In this document: piece by piece, positions 1 through 9,300 of the stretch
Numbering within the stretch: position 1 is the stretch's first letter
Layout of the letters: the number at the start of each line of letters is the position of its first letter
Source: Parabacteroides chongii
GTDB taxonomy: Bacteria > Bacteroidota > Bacteroidia > Bacteroidales > Tannerellaceae
Reading direction: 5' to 3'
Assembly (NCBI RefSeq): GCF_029581355.1
Contig: NZ_CP120849.1
Location: 1,954,501 to 2,018,500, forward strand
Length of the DNA: 64,000 nt
Made by a program: the position numbers and the translations under genes
The notes under the pieces: generated by a model
What the model was told of the DNA's origin: nothing
Databases searched by the model: none
What the model saw: only the letters and a program-made list of their open reading frames with translations

Positions 1-300
1 ACATTCCAAAGGATCTGTTTGAATCTGCTTCTTATAATTACTATTATGGGAATTAGCACTATGATCACCCTGCTTGGAGTACTTCTCATAACCTAAATGG
101 TTATCTATCCGGCTTTCAGCATTTGTTCATAAACACGGGGATGAAGCTATTTCATGAAAGCGATAACATCTTCACATGTCTTAAATTAGAACAGAAATTC
201 TTTACTTAAATTTTTTTTGGAATGTCCATAAAATCTTCTTTTTACAAAGAACCGATTAAGATACAAATGCAGAGCTGAGTGATTTTAAGAAGAACAAGCA
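1..300. other. Non-coding or decayed stretch at window edge
   Basis: No intact gene is visible. One plus-strand frame (from base 2) reads as protein-like sequence for about 70 codons up to a stop near 210, but is broken by a TAG near base 56. It could be the tail of a decayed gene entering from the left; I do not recognise it. Bases 1-10 and 216-225 form a perfect 10-base inverted repeat (ACATTCCAAA / TTTGGAATGT). Because the window starts exactly there, its meaning cannot be judged. Confidence 0.3.
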
Positions 301-531
301 CAAAAAGCTCAACAAGTACCTGAAAAAATGGCAACCATCATGGGATCTCCAAAAGCGATTTAAGACCTCAGCACATATTTTGTTCGGCATAGCTTCGCCA
401 TGCGTTTATTTTCAGAAACAAAGTCTATTGATATCGTAAGAGCAGTACTTCATCATTCGAATACAGAGATAACGAAGGTATATTTGGAGTCGTTTGGGCA
501 AATGAGGTGGCGAAAGCCAGCAATGGGTTAA
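301..531 (+). pseudogene. Tyrosine recombinase C-terminal remnant
   Basis: The frame ending at the TAA at 529-531 encodes a recognisable tyrosine recombinase C-terminus. It has an RHSFAMRLF segment (the Arg-x-x-His box, codons 385-393), then LHHSNTEITKVYLESFG, where HH..T..Y resembles the final His and nucleophilic Tyr region. Immediately upstream this frame has a TAA at 361-363. The neighbouring frame carries sequence resembling the preceding linker (NKYLKKW and following), so a frameshift around 350-378 is likely. No N-terminal arm or core-binding domain is present. I infer a dead fragment of an integrase from a mobile element of the Bacteroides type. Confidence 0.6.
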
Positions 532-595
532 TGTTTTGATTTTTATAAGACAAAGACTTGCATATATCAAATAAAAATACGATTATTACACCAAT

Positions 596-616
596 GTTCG
601 AATCCTGTCTACTCTG
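596..616 (+). other. tRNA 3'-end-like sequence, possible att remnant
   Basis: The bases GTTCGAATCC followed by TGTCTACTCTG look like the T-loop, the 3' half of the T-stem and the acceptor strand of a tRNA. The bases to the left (CCAAT) cannot form the 5' half of the T-stem, and no anticodon arm precedes it, so it is not a functional tRNA. A partial tRNA 3' end 65 bases from an integrase remnant is what an attachment-site duplication would leave. The identity of the parent tRNA is unknown. Confidence 0.3.
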
Positions 617-681
617 TTACTCTAACAAAAAGCAAATTCAACATAACAGTATGCAAAATAAAGATTTTTAAACTATTGAGT

Positions 682-1590
682 ATGAATACAAATATCTATT
701 GGCCCGTATATAAAAACATAGAGAATGAATTTAACAACATAATGTTTTATATTCATATTGATGACACACAAATCTCTGTTTACTCCAGTAAAATCTCAGA
801 CTTAATACTAAGATCATCTGCTGAAATAGAGTCTATTTCAAAAGAGCTATATCTTCTTAATGGGGGTCCAAAAACCATCAATATAAAATATGATGAAGAC
901 GCTATCTCATTTCTAAATTCAAAATGGTCTCTCGAAGAGAAAACTATAATTATAAGCTCATATAATTGCTTCCTAACAAATAGAGAAATATATCCATTCA
1001 AAAAAAATGAAACACGAACAGGAAGTAACAGAATGACTTACAGCTGGAACAACTCTTACCAAAATCTGAAACACGATAGAGCCCATTCTTTACATTTTGG
1101 AAGCGTAAAATATTTATTAGATGCAATGGCTGCATTGTTTCTCCTAAACATCTATTATAAAGATATAACATTCAAATTAAAAAAAGATGCAGAAGCCTCT
1201 AATTTTGACGCATCTTTAGGCTCTTCAATCTTTTCAATAAAACTTCATCACAATCGTAGTGTAAGTTTAGGGAATACATACGAGAAATCACCTGATTTTA
1301 ATCAGTGTACTTATTTTCTTAAATCATCTGATGAGACCTTAGATAAACTCAAAAAGGCATATGAAGTTGTAGAGCAAAAAGCTTGGGAAGCAACAACTAA
1401 TCAAATAACAGAAAAAATAATAAAGACTCAAGAGACAGATACAGAAAAAATAATAAAAATAATTGAGGACACACAATCAACTTATCAAAAAGAGAATATT
1501 AATAAAATGATGAAAGCTGAAGCCGTAAACCTCGGTCGATTATTCATGGAACTAGAATATGAGGCTTTATTAAATAAAAATCAAATATAA
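682..1590 (+). CDS. HEPN-like hypothetical protein
   Basis: This encodes 302 residues from the ATG at 682; a TTG at 676 is an alternative start. No signal peptide or membrane segment is visible. Two conserved-looking stretches recall a group of uncharacterised HEPN-type proteins: SSAEIESISKELY near residue 46, and YQNLKHDRAHSLHFG near residues 126-140, followed by a hydrophobic helix (LLDAMAALFLLNIYY). R133 and H138 form an R-x4-H motif, as in HEPN ribonucleases. The C-terminal 70 residues are a charged, coiled-coil-like helix. The gene is strongly AT-rich, stands alone and follows an integrase remnant, so it is probably mobile-island cargo. A role in defence or as a toxin is inference only. 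Confidence 0.6.
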   Translation: MNTNIYWPVYKNIENEFNNIMFYIHIDDTQISVYSSKISDLILRSSAEIESISKELYLLNGGPKTINIKYDEDAISFLNSKWSLEEKTIIISSYNCFLTNREIYPFKKNETRTGSNRMTYSWNNSYQNLKHDRAHSLHFGSVKYLLDAMAALFLLNIYYKDITFKLKKDAEASNFDASLGSSIFSIKLHHNRSVSLGNTYEKSPDFNQCTYFLKSSDETLDKLKKAYEVVEQKAWEATTNQITEKIIKTQETDTEKIIKIIEDTQSTYQKENINKMMKAEAVNLGRLFMELEYEALLNKNQI

Positions 1591-2141
1591 AAGATTTACA
1601 ACAAACATTTTAAAGGGACTCTCTTTTTATATATTCTCTTTGGTTTTTGAAGGGTATATGTGAAATAGCGAATAGAATTTCTTTGTCTGTCGAAGTTCGA
1701 TTTTATATCCGTCAATTTTATATTAGCCATATCTGTCAAGTTCATATCACCACAGAAGAATGAGAAAAAGAAAAATCCTTTACTTCGTTGGTGTGGTATT
1801 GTCTCAAATTCAAATTCATAAAATATTTTTAGGTGCTCAAAAAGTCTGTAACGTTTTCTTATCCAAAAGGGAAAGTCTTACTGAATTGTTGCCTTTCTAC
1901 TATAAAAAGCTCTGTATTCCTTCGTGAAAATAACGAAAGCCCCGACGGAATTTCCGCCGGGGCTTTTTACCTGCCGTCGCCCTTCACAGGGGTCAGAACA
2001 GAAGAACTTTATTTCATTACTTTAGTATTAATACTGACTGCTTGTTCGCCTGTCGCAGGGTAATTATCAGAAGGGAGTAGTTTGGAGCCGCCCCCTACGA
2101 CGCGCGGTCAATTTAAATTTATTGATTATAAATAGTTTCTA
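1591..2141. other. Intergenic, with one terminator
   Basis: No credible gene. A plus-strand open frame at 1833-2063 has no recognisable content and runs straight through the hairpin at 1936-1966, so I do not call it. The rest is AT-rich sequence between the HEPN-like gene and the convergent end of the large DUF6383 gene. Confidence 0.5.
1936..1966 (+). terminator. Rho-independent terminator
   Basis: AAAGCCCCGACGG pairs with CCGCCGGGGCTTT across a 5-base loop, with a single A-C mismatch, followed by a T run on the plus strand. It could end transcription of the plus-strand gene upstream. The arms are GC-rich against an AT-rich background. Confidence 0.75.
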
Positions 2142-5100
2142 TTATTTTACGATTGCTTTAACAGCGGCTTCACCTTCTACGGCTACTACAACGATACCTG
2201 CAGGAGCAGAGATTGTAGCTTCAGAAGAAGTGATTACTGTATTGGCAATTGTCTGACCAAGTACGTTAGTGATTACTACGTTCTTGCCTTCAGCATCCTT
2301 CACGGTTACAGTTCCGTTACCAGCAACTACTGATACACCTTCAGCTGCGATTTCGTCGTTGGCTGTCGGAGTGCGGTCTTCGTCCGGATTAGCCATGAAT
2401 ACTTCTGCATCTTCGATATCATCAGTTACATATACTACACCATTATCGTAACGCAGGTAACCGGCACGTTCGATTGTTGCATCATCATAGTCCTTTACAT
2501 TCAGATCCTTATAGCCTGTTTCGATAACAAATGCATTCTTTGCACTGTCTACGATGCGGAATGCGAACTTAACCAGCTGAGGAGCAGCAGTACCAACTTC
2601 GATCAGATCAGCCTTGCCCTTTTCACCATTCCAGATAGATAATACGTCAGCTGTACGGAAACCAGGAACGAAACCGAGTTTGGCCCAGTCGCCGCGGCTG
2701 TCAGAATACATATATTTGTTTACATGAACATCTTCCTTTCCGGCTGCAACGATAGCAGAATCAGCGAAGTTAACCAGGAAGCGGCCTTTAGTCGTATCGG
2801 CACGGTGGATCAGGTGAGAATGAGAAGGTTCGTCACATTTGTAAGTCGTATCTATACGAGTAATGTTTACCCCCAACAGATATTCCCAACGGTTGTTACC
2901 TTCACGGTCTACATAAACAGTATCAACATACAGAGCCGGATTGATCTTTGTATTTTCAACAGCGTTGCCAACACCTAAGAAATTATCCTTTTCATACAAT
3001 ACATTTGACTCGGAAGTATATTCTTCACGATACAGTTTGATAATCTGACCTTGTTTCAACTTCAAGTATGCAGGAGCATCTTTTTGTTTGATAGTGAACA
3101 AGTCATTCTCTGTTCTGTCATAGATAGATGTTTGAGCCAGGATACCTTTTGAAGCACTATTACCGGCAAATACTTTATGATTAGACAAGGATGTTTTTAC
3201 TTCGTAAGCTTCTGTTTCTTTTGTTACAGTGTTATAAGTACCGTCTGCATAACCATCAGCTGTCGTTCCATCAACATAAGTAACCGGAATCAAATTATAC
3301 AAATCTTCGCCAGCAACCTTCACTGCGAAATACTGTGCATCTGTCAGTTTCTTGAAGCCGTCTTTTTCACCTTCCAAACCTGTAGCATATCTGTTACGGG
3401 CTGCAACATCATCATATTTTACATATTCGTCATTTGCACTATTCTTCAAAGAATAAACAAGGATTTTCAGGTAAGAGTTGTTAGCTGCTGAATCATCATC
3501 TTTTGTATTTTTAAATGTTTTTGCATCAGCATCCCAGTAACCTAAAGCACTTTCGATACGGATTGTATCGGCAGTATAAGATACCGGTTTGTCCCAGGCG
3601 TCGTTTTCTTCGTAAGTCAAAGCACCCAAGCGCCATTCTGTTGCTTCTTTTTCTTCAGCAACCAAACCGAGCTGGTGGTTGTTCTTGTGGCTTTCAGCTA
3701 CATAAGAAACACCTTTCACGTCTGAATAAGAACCGATATAGAACAACTGATCTTTTACAGCATTTGCATCGAAACGAGCAAAACCATCTTCTACAGATGT
3801 AACAACCGGAGCAATTTCCAGTGTGTCGACTTTAGTCAAGCTTCCACCCTTAATCCAAGCATAAGTGTTTGCTTTACCAGGAACCACATACAATTGATTC
3901 GGATCCAAAGTAAAATCATTATTTGTATTCTCAGCATCCTTAGCTACAGTATTTTCACGGTTCTTGATAACCATCTGGCCATTTTCAATAGTAATAGCCC
4001 ACTGAGTTTCAGGATGATCCAACAAAACTTCGTCTTTCTTCATGAAAGCAACGTTACCGTCTTCATCCAAACCTAATACTTTACCAAAGTTCACACCTGT
4101 TGTTCCGGCAGCGTATTTAGCTTTTGTATTTACATTCTTGATAGTGAAGAATGTCGGAGTCTTCAATACTTCTTTCAGGTTGATCAGATTGGCTTTTGAT
4201 AATTTGATTTTGATAGCATCCAGATAATCAGTACCCATCACTTCTGCAGCTAAAGTCTGATTATCATCTGAATCTAAAGCTATTGAACCTAATTTATAAG
4301 AAGTACCATTGCTTGTTGTAGCAGTAATAAATGAAATTTCTTCATTAGTTCCTGCAGTGAACAAAGGATCTGCATAAATAGAGAAATTGTATACATATTT
4401 AGTACTATTTGCTTTTATCGCAGTAGCTAAATCTTTAGGATCCAAAGCAAGTACTTTATAGCCATAGTTATCTGTTGCAGCAGCATATTTATCATCAGTC
4501 TGAACTACGATAACTTTACCTTCACCATTTTGCAACATGAATTGATCCTGAGAACCTGCAAGAGGAATCAAATCTGCATTTACAGAAAGATTCTTCCATT
4601 GAACCGGAGTTAGGCTGCCTGTAAACGGATTATTGTCCAAGCCTTTGTTATTTCTTGAAATAGTAGCAGCAAAGCTAGAACCGTAGATGCTCTGCAGTTC
4701 GCTAGAAGAAATAGGATAAAGGGATACATTTGCAATGTATACAGAAGATAATGATGAAGGAGTTCCACTTTCGTCTGTTAAAGCAACTTCACCATTAGTG
4801 CTAACAAGACCTTTTTTGTCATTATCCAAACCTGCATACAAAACAGTTGTTCCAGTAGACACTAACAGTCCACCATCTTTACTTGTAAATGCTGCTTTGT
4901 TCAAAGCTCCTTGTTTTCCTACAGTCCAATAAAAAGCAGGATCGTCTTCATCTAAATCAGCAACCGGTTCTGCACTTACGTAGCCTTCAGCGCCGGAAGA
5001 AACAGCTTTCAAATACTGTCCATCTGCATTCATTAAAATATAATACTTACCGAATACAAATTCGTTCAAGTCGTTATCTCCGATAAAGTTTTCAGCAAAA

Positions 5101-5633
5101 ACAGCATTTAAACTATTTTCATTGTAAATTTTAATGTCGCATCCTGAGCACTCAAACCAATTATTTGTATTATCTTCAGGAGTAAACACTGGTCGACCAG
5201 TAATTGGATCAATTGCAACTTTCACCGAATGAGATGTATTTGCAATAGACAACCGATTAGAAAATGCGCTATTAGCAATAACAATAGGCTCTTCTCCCCA
5301 ACCTTCACTTGCTGACGCAAATCCGATAGTATTACCATTAACGGTAATAGTCATATTGGTTCCATCTGATGTAAACTTCATTTCTGAAGAGGAAAGAAAA
5401 GCCTCTTCAAACGGAGTTGCAATCATTGCATGATTGACATCGCTTGTAACGACATACTTTTTACCATTAACATTCAACACCATAAATCCATTCGTTGTTG
5501 CTCCGGAAGTAGTTACTACCGTAGCATCAGCAGGAGATGCTCCTAACGCAATCTCTGCCAACAAATCTTGAGGAGTAACCACAGCACCGGCTAGCAGAGC
5601 GCCAGCCACAAACGTAGAAAACTTTTTGTTCAT
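2142..5633 (-). CDS. Very large exported DUF6383-type protein
   Basis: This 1163-residue protein starts with a clear signal peptide (MNKKFSTFVAGALLAGAVV) and has no lipobox. The body has low-complexity beta-rich character with many T, N, D and G and no catalytic motif I recognise. The last 75 residues form a distinctive domain (GNGTVTVKDAEGKNVVITN, then NVLGQTIANTVI, ending EGEAAVKAIVK). This matches the C-terminal domain I know as DUF6383, frequent in Parabacteroides exported proteins. It resembles type IX secretion sorting domains in layout (short beta domain at the extreme C-terminus), but the sorting role is inference. A surface or matrix role is likely; function is unknown. Confidence 0.8.
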   Translation of the reverse strand: MNKKFSTFVAGALLAGAVVTPQDLLAEIALGASPADATVVTTSGATTNGFMVLNVNGKKYVVTSDVNHAMIATPFEEAFLSSSEMKFTSDGTNMTITVNGNTIGFASASEGWGEEPIVIANSAFSNRLSIANTSHSVKVAIDPITGRPVFTPEDNTNNWFECSGCDIKIYNENSLNAVFAENFIGDNDLNEFVFGKYYILMNADGQYLKAVSSGAEGYVSAEPVADLDEDDPAFYWTVGKQGALNKAAFTSKDGGLLVSTGTTVLYAGLDNDKKGLVSTNGEVALTDESGTPSSLSSVYIANVSLYPISSSELQSIYGSSFAATISRNNKGLDNNPFTGSLTPVQWKNLSVNADLIPLAGSQDQFMLQNGEGKVIVVQTDDKYAAATDNYGYKVLALDPKDLATAIKANSTKYVYNFSIYADPLFTAGTNEEISFITATTSNGTSYKLGSIALDSDDNQTLAAEVMGTDYLDAIKIKLSKANLINLKEVLKTPTFFTIKNVNTKAKYAAGTTGVNFGKVLGLDEDGNVAFMKKDEVLLDHPETQWAITIENGQMVIKNRENTVAKDAENTNNDFTLDPNQLYVVPGKANTYAWIKGGSLTKVDTLEIAPVVTSVEDGFARFDANAVKDQLFYIGSYSDVKGVSYVAESHKNNHQLGLVAEEKEATEWRLGALTYEENDAWDKPVSYTADTIRIESALGYWDADAKTFKNTKDDDSAANNSYLKILVYSLKNSANDEYVKYDDVAARNRYATGLEGEKDGFKKLTDAQYFAVKVAGEDLYNLIPVTYVDGTTADGYADGTYNTVTKETEAYEVKTSLSNHKVFAGNSASKGILAQTSIYDRTENDLFTIKQKDAPAYLKLKQGQIIKLYREEYTSESNVLYEKDNFLGVGNAVENTKINPALYVDTVYVDREGNNRWEYLLGVNITRIDTTYKCDEPSHSHLIHRADTTKGRFLVNFADSAIVAAGKEDVHVNKYMYSDSRGDWAKLGFVPGFRTADVLSIWNGEKGKADLIEVGTAAPQLVKFAFRIVDSAKNAFVIETGYKDLNVKDYDDATIERAGYLRYDNGVVYVTDDIEDAEVFMANPDEDRTPTANDEIAAEGVSVVAGNGTVTVKDAEGKNVVITNVLGQTIANTVITSSEATISAPAGIVVVAVEGEAAVKAIVK

Positions 5634-5737
5634 AATCTTAAAATTAATTGTTTATAAATAGGGTTCAAAAAACCAACAACTAATTTTACGAAGGAGGGAA
5701 CAACCCCCGCGAATGATTATGAACGGGCACAAAAAAA

Positions 5738-5812
5738 CGCGGGCGAGTTGTCTATTATCAAATTGAAGGCTCTGGTAAGCCCGCACAAAAATAATAGAAC
5801 AACTGCCCGCGC
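5738..5812. repeat. Imperfect inverted repeat in leader of DUF6383 gene
   Basis: The arm starting CGCGGGCGAGTTGTC at 5738 is matched on the other strand by the arm ending ACAACTGCCCGCGC at 5812. About 20 positions pair with two single-base bulges, around a 32-base spacer that carries another GCCCGCAC block. On the minus strand it lies about 105-180 bases upstream of the start codon, so it would fold in the mRNA leader. The spacer is too short for a typical invertible promoter. Confidence 0.6.
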
Positions 5813-6007
5813 TTATACGATATAATATAATCCACCCATACAAAATGGTAGATACACTTATACGTAACAAGCGCAAGCATTTACTGTTCATTATTCCTTT
5901 GTGCTAAAAATTTACCAGATTTTCAATTTGGAATAATCTTCGTAAAATGCTTACAATATGTAAACAAACCGTTTATCGCGAGCCGCTGCTCGCTACGGAA
6001 TCTGTTG

Positions 6008-6036
6008 CAAAGGTAAAGAGGTTTTCCGAATCGACA
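6008..6036 (-). promoter_or_regulatory. Bacteroidales-type promoter for DUF6383 gene
   Basis: On the minus strand TACCTTTG (6015-6008) matches the TAnnTTTG -7 consensus, with a TTG at 6036-6034 about 18 bases upstream as a -33 element. Transcription would begin near 6002, giving a leader of about 370 bases that contains the inverted repeat. Confidence 0.45.
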
Positions 6037-6386
6037 AGAGAAAACGCTTCTAATTTTCCAAAATACATGGGTTATAGAACAAAACAGCACTATTTATGCA
6101 ACATATTCCTTGATTTGGGGGATAAACATGAGATGGTAGTTCTTTTTACTCTTTTAATAATCTGCGAAAGCGGAAATTCATGACGTGAAGTTTAAAAGGT
6201 GTGTCTATTAAGCTGTATCCCAATTGCTTATTAAATTAAAAATAAACTTAACGAGTCTGTTTTATTAAATAAATATAGCGATATTTGTCTTGAGTATAAT
6301 GAGTTAAAAACCAGTTTGTTGTTGAATGTCCGCTTTTTAGTATGGACAAAGATATGAGCGCTTAAAAAAAGGGGTATACACAAATT

Positions 6387-9300
6387 ATGAAGAAAAATAT
6401 TTTCACAAGGATAGCCACTATTGTATGTTTATTAACCGGAATGGCCGGAGTATTTGGGCAGAGTGCGCAGGCTGAAACGATTTCTGCTGCAAATGATCCG
6501 GGACTTAATAAAGAAAGTCATGGGGTAAAAACTATTTATAGTAATTACTATGGGAAACGTACTGATTTACAATATGCTTCGTGGGGGGCAACTCATACGA
6601 CTGTAAAGTCTATAGAGAACAATGGTAGTGGTCAAGAAATGATCAAGTTTTCGTCGTTTGATAATCAAGTTATTACGTTTTATGAAGAGAAAGCAGATCC
6701 TGATGTTAAGATAGAAACATCATCTATTAGCCATATCAATATTGATATTTATCTAAGCGAAAAGATAGACGGTCTTTATATGAAGTTGTATGCGCCTCTT
6801 TCTGAGGCGGTTTATGGCTATACGGCTTCAAAAAATGATGCAGACGGAGAATTGTCATCAGGTGTTTGGCATACCCTCAGTATCCCTTTGAGTGAATTTA
6901 GATCTGTATCATATGAGGGAAATGAACTGAAACAAATAAACGCTATCGAATTAACGGTTGTAGACGGGACGGGGAAACCTGTCGAGGGGAGCACAACGGC
7001 TTATTTGGATAACATCTTTTTTTATAAAAAAGCGGATGTTTCTACTACTTTATTAGAAGCCGCGCCTATTCCAAAATACCAGCGTTCTAATATCAAAAAC
7101 TTCTACAGTACGGAATATGGGACAGATATCAGTATAGAATATTTACAATGGGGATCATCGACTGTAAACTCAACAGCAAAGGATGAAAATCAAAAAGATA
7201 TTCTCAAATTCTCAACATTTGGATGGATGGCAATGCAATATAACCCTACTAATCAGGTTTTGAATATAGAGGGGAAAGACTATTTGCATTTGGAAGTTTA
7301 TCCTGAGACTGCAATATTATTTGCCGTAGAGTTAATTCTTTATGAAGACAGAATAGAAGGGGTTGATGAATCCCAAAAAGTAAAAACCAACTTCTATAGC
7401 CTTACTGCCAATAGCTGGAATTCTATTGATATAAATCTTTCTGATTTTTACGAGAAAACAGGTGGAAATAAGTATATCAGTGTTATAAATCTTTCTTCCA
7501 ATAGTGAGCTTACTACCGTATACATGGATCATGTCTATTTCTATGATAGCAAACAAACGGTTGTTGAAGGGACGCCCGATTTTACCGCTTATCTTCCTCC
7601 GGTACGCAATGCGGATGATGTGATTTCTTTATTTGGCGATTCATATACAGATGTAAGTTCTAAGAGAAAGGTTGATTTTCTTGCAACATCAAGTCATCAA
7701 ACCACTGTACCACAACCTACGTCCATTGCTAATCGTGAAGTGATGGCTTTGATCGATATGAATCATTGCCCGATACAGATTCTCGATGAGAATAAAGATG
7801 TCAGTGGGATGGATTTTTTCCATATCGATATCTATTCACCGGTAGCAATAAGAAGCTTTAATGTTAAACTAAATGGTAATGAAAAAACTCATGATATTAA
7901 TTTACCCCTTGAAGCTGGTAAATGGAATCGTTTTGATATTGATTTGAGTACGCTCAAATTAGGAGAAAATAGAAGTATATTAACCCGATTAGATTATGTA
8001 TGGCCTGAAAATGGAGGATCGAATACCCTCTTTGTCGATAACATATACTTCTATAACAAGCAAGATCATTTCGATCCAACTCCGATTTCCACCTTTAACA
8101 ATCAGTTAGGTCGTGGTGTCAACATCGGTGCCACTTTCGAGCAGGAAGCTGACTATCTGTGGGATGATTATTATATCCAAAAGATAAAAGAAAAAGGCTT
8201 TAAGCATGTACGTTTACCTGTTCGTTGGGATAATTTCCCGACAAGCGATTATAGAAGTCTCAAAGAGGCACCTTATAATATAAAGCCGGAATTTCTGACA
8301 GAAATACAAACAGTTGTAGATAAACTTTTGGCTGCCGATCTGAAAGTCATTCTTAATATACACCATTATGATCCGTTGATGGATCTGACGGGTGATACAC
8401 AGGAGGCTGAAATAAAACGATTCCTGGCTCTTTGGGGACAACTGTCCGAGTATTTCCAAAATTACGATGAGCGTCTGATTTTCGAAATATTGAATGAACC
8501 AAGAGATGCGATGGATAGCAAATGGAACAGAGTTTTCAAAGATGCTATTGGCGTGATAAGAAAAGAAAACAAATTCGGAAACGCCAACAACCAAAATCGT
8601 GTCCTTATGGTTGGTACAACGGATTGGGGAACGATCAACGGCTTGGAAGGCAGCAATGCCTTAATATTACCAGAGGATGATAAACGTTTGATCGTAACGA
8701 TTCACTATTACAACCCATTGCCTTTTACTCACCAGGGAGCGAGTTGGGTAAAGCCAGGCTATCCTATCGGATTGAGATGGAACGATACACAAAAAGAGCG
8801 GGATGCTGTCACTGCTGATTTTGAAAAGATAAAAAAATTTAGCGAAGACAATAAGAATGTCCCTATTCATATCGGAGAGTTCGGTGTCCATTTTGAGGCA
8901 GATATCGATTCACGCCTCCTTTGGACAAATCATATAGCACGGACAATCGATAAACATGGATTTAGTTCTGCTTACTGGCATCTGACGTCAAGCATATACA
9001 ATAAGTCAAAAGGAGATTTCCCTTATCTGCCCGATGCATTGCTTACTCATTCGATGCCCGCTAAAGTGGCTGGTATAGAGTATCGTGAAAAAGAGTCTGT
9101 TTATGATATAAAAAATCCTGGTGGAAAGAGTTGGTCAGGACATGGATATGTGGGTGAACTTAATTCTGTCAAAGATGCTTTAACGGTACAAATAGAAAAT
9201 GGAGGTGAGTATACTTACTCGGTTCAGGCACTATTAAGAGGGTTACCTATAGAAAACAATGCGACCTATGAGGTCTCTTTTACTGCTATGTCAACAGGTG

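Larger units (their letters stand above)
5634..6386. other. Long divergent intergenic region
   Basis: This is 750 bases between the divergent DUF6383 and GH5 genes. It holds a long imperfect inverted repeat (5738-5812) inside the probable 5' leader of the DUF6383 gene, other GC-rich CCCGC blocks near 5704-5710 and 5780-5786, and a minus-strand promoter-like pair near 6008-6036. A plus-strand open frame at 5947-6183 overlaps that promoter, shows no protein-like character and is not called. Confidence 0.5.

Noticed and set aside
1..225. 10-base inverted repeat as insertion sequence ends
   Set aside because: No transposase lies between the arms, the first arm coincides with the window edge, and no target duplication can be examined.
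1833..2063. Plus-strand open frame of 76 codons
   Set aside because: It reads straight through a strong terminator hairpin and has no family-like sequence or ribosome site.
5738..5812. Invertible phase-variation promoter
   Set aside because: The spacer between the arms is only about 32 bases and holds no complete promoter pair, and no invertase gene is nearby.
5947..6183. Plus-strand open frame of 78 codons
   Set aside because: It overlaps the minus-strand promoter of the DUF6383 gene and has no recognisable protein character.
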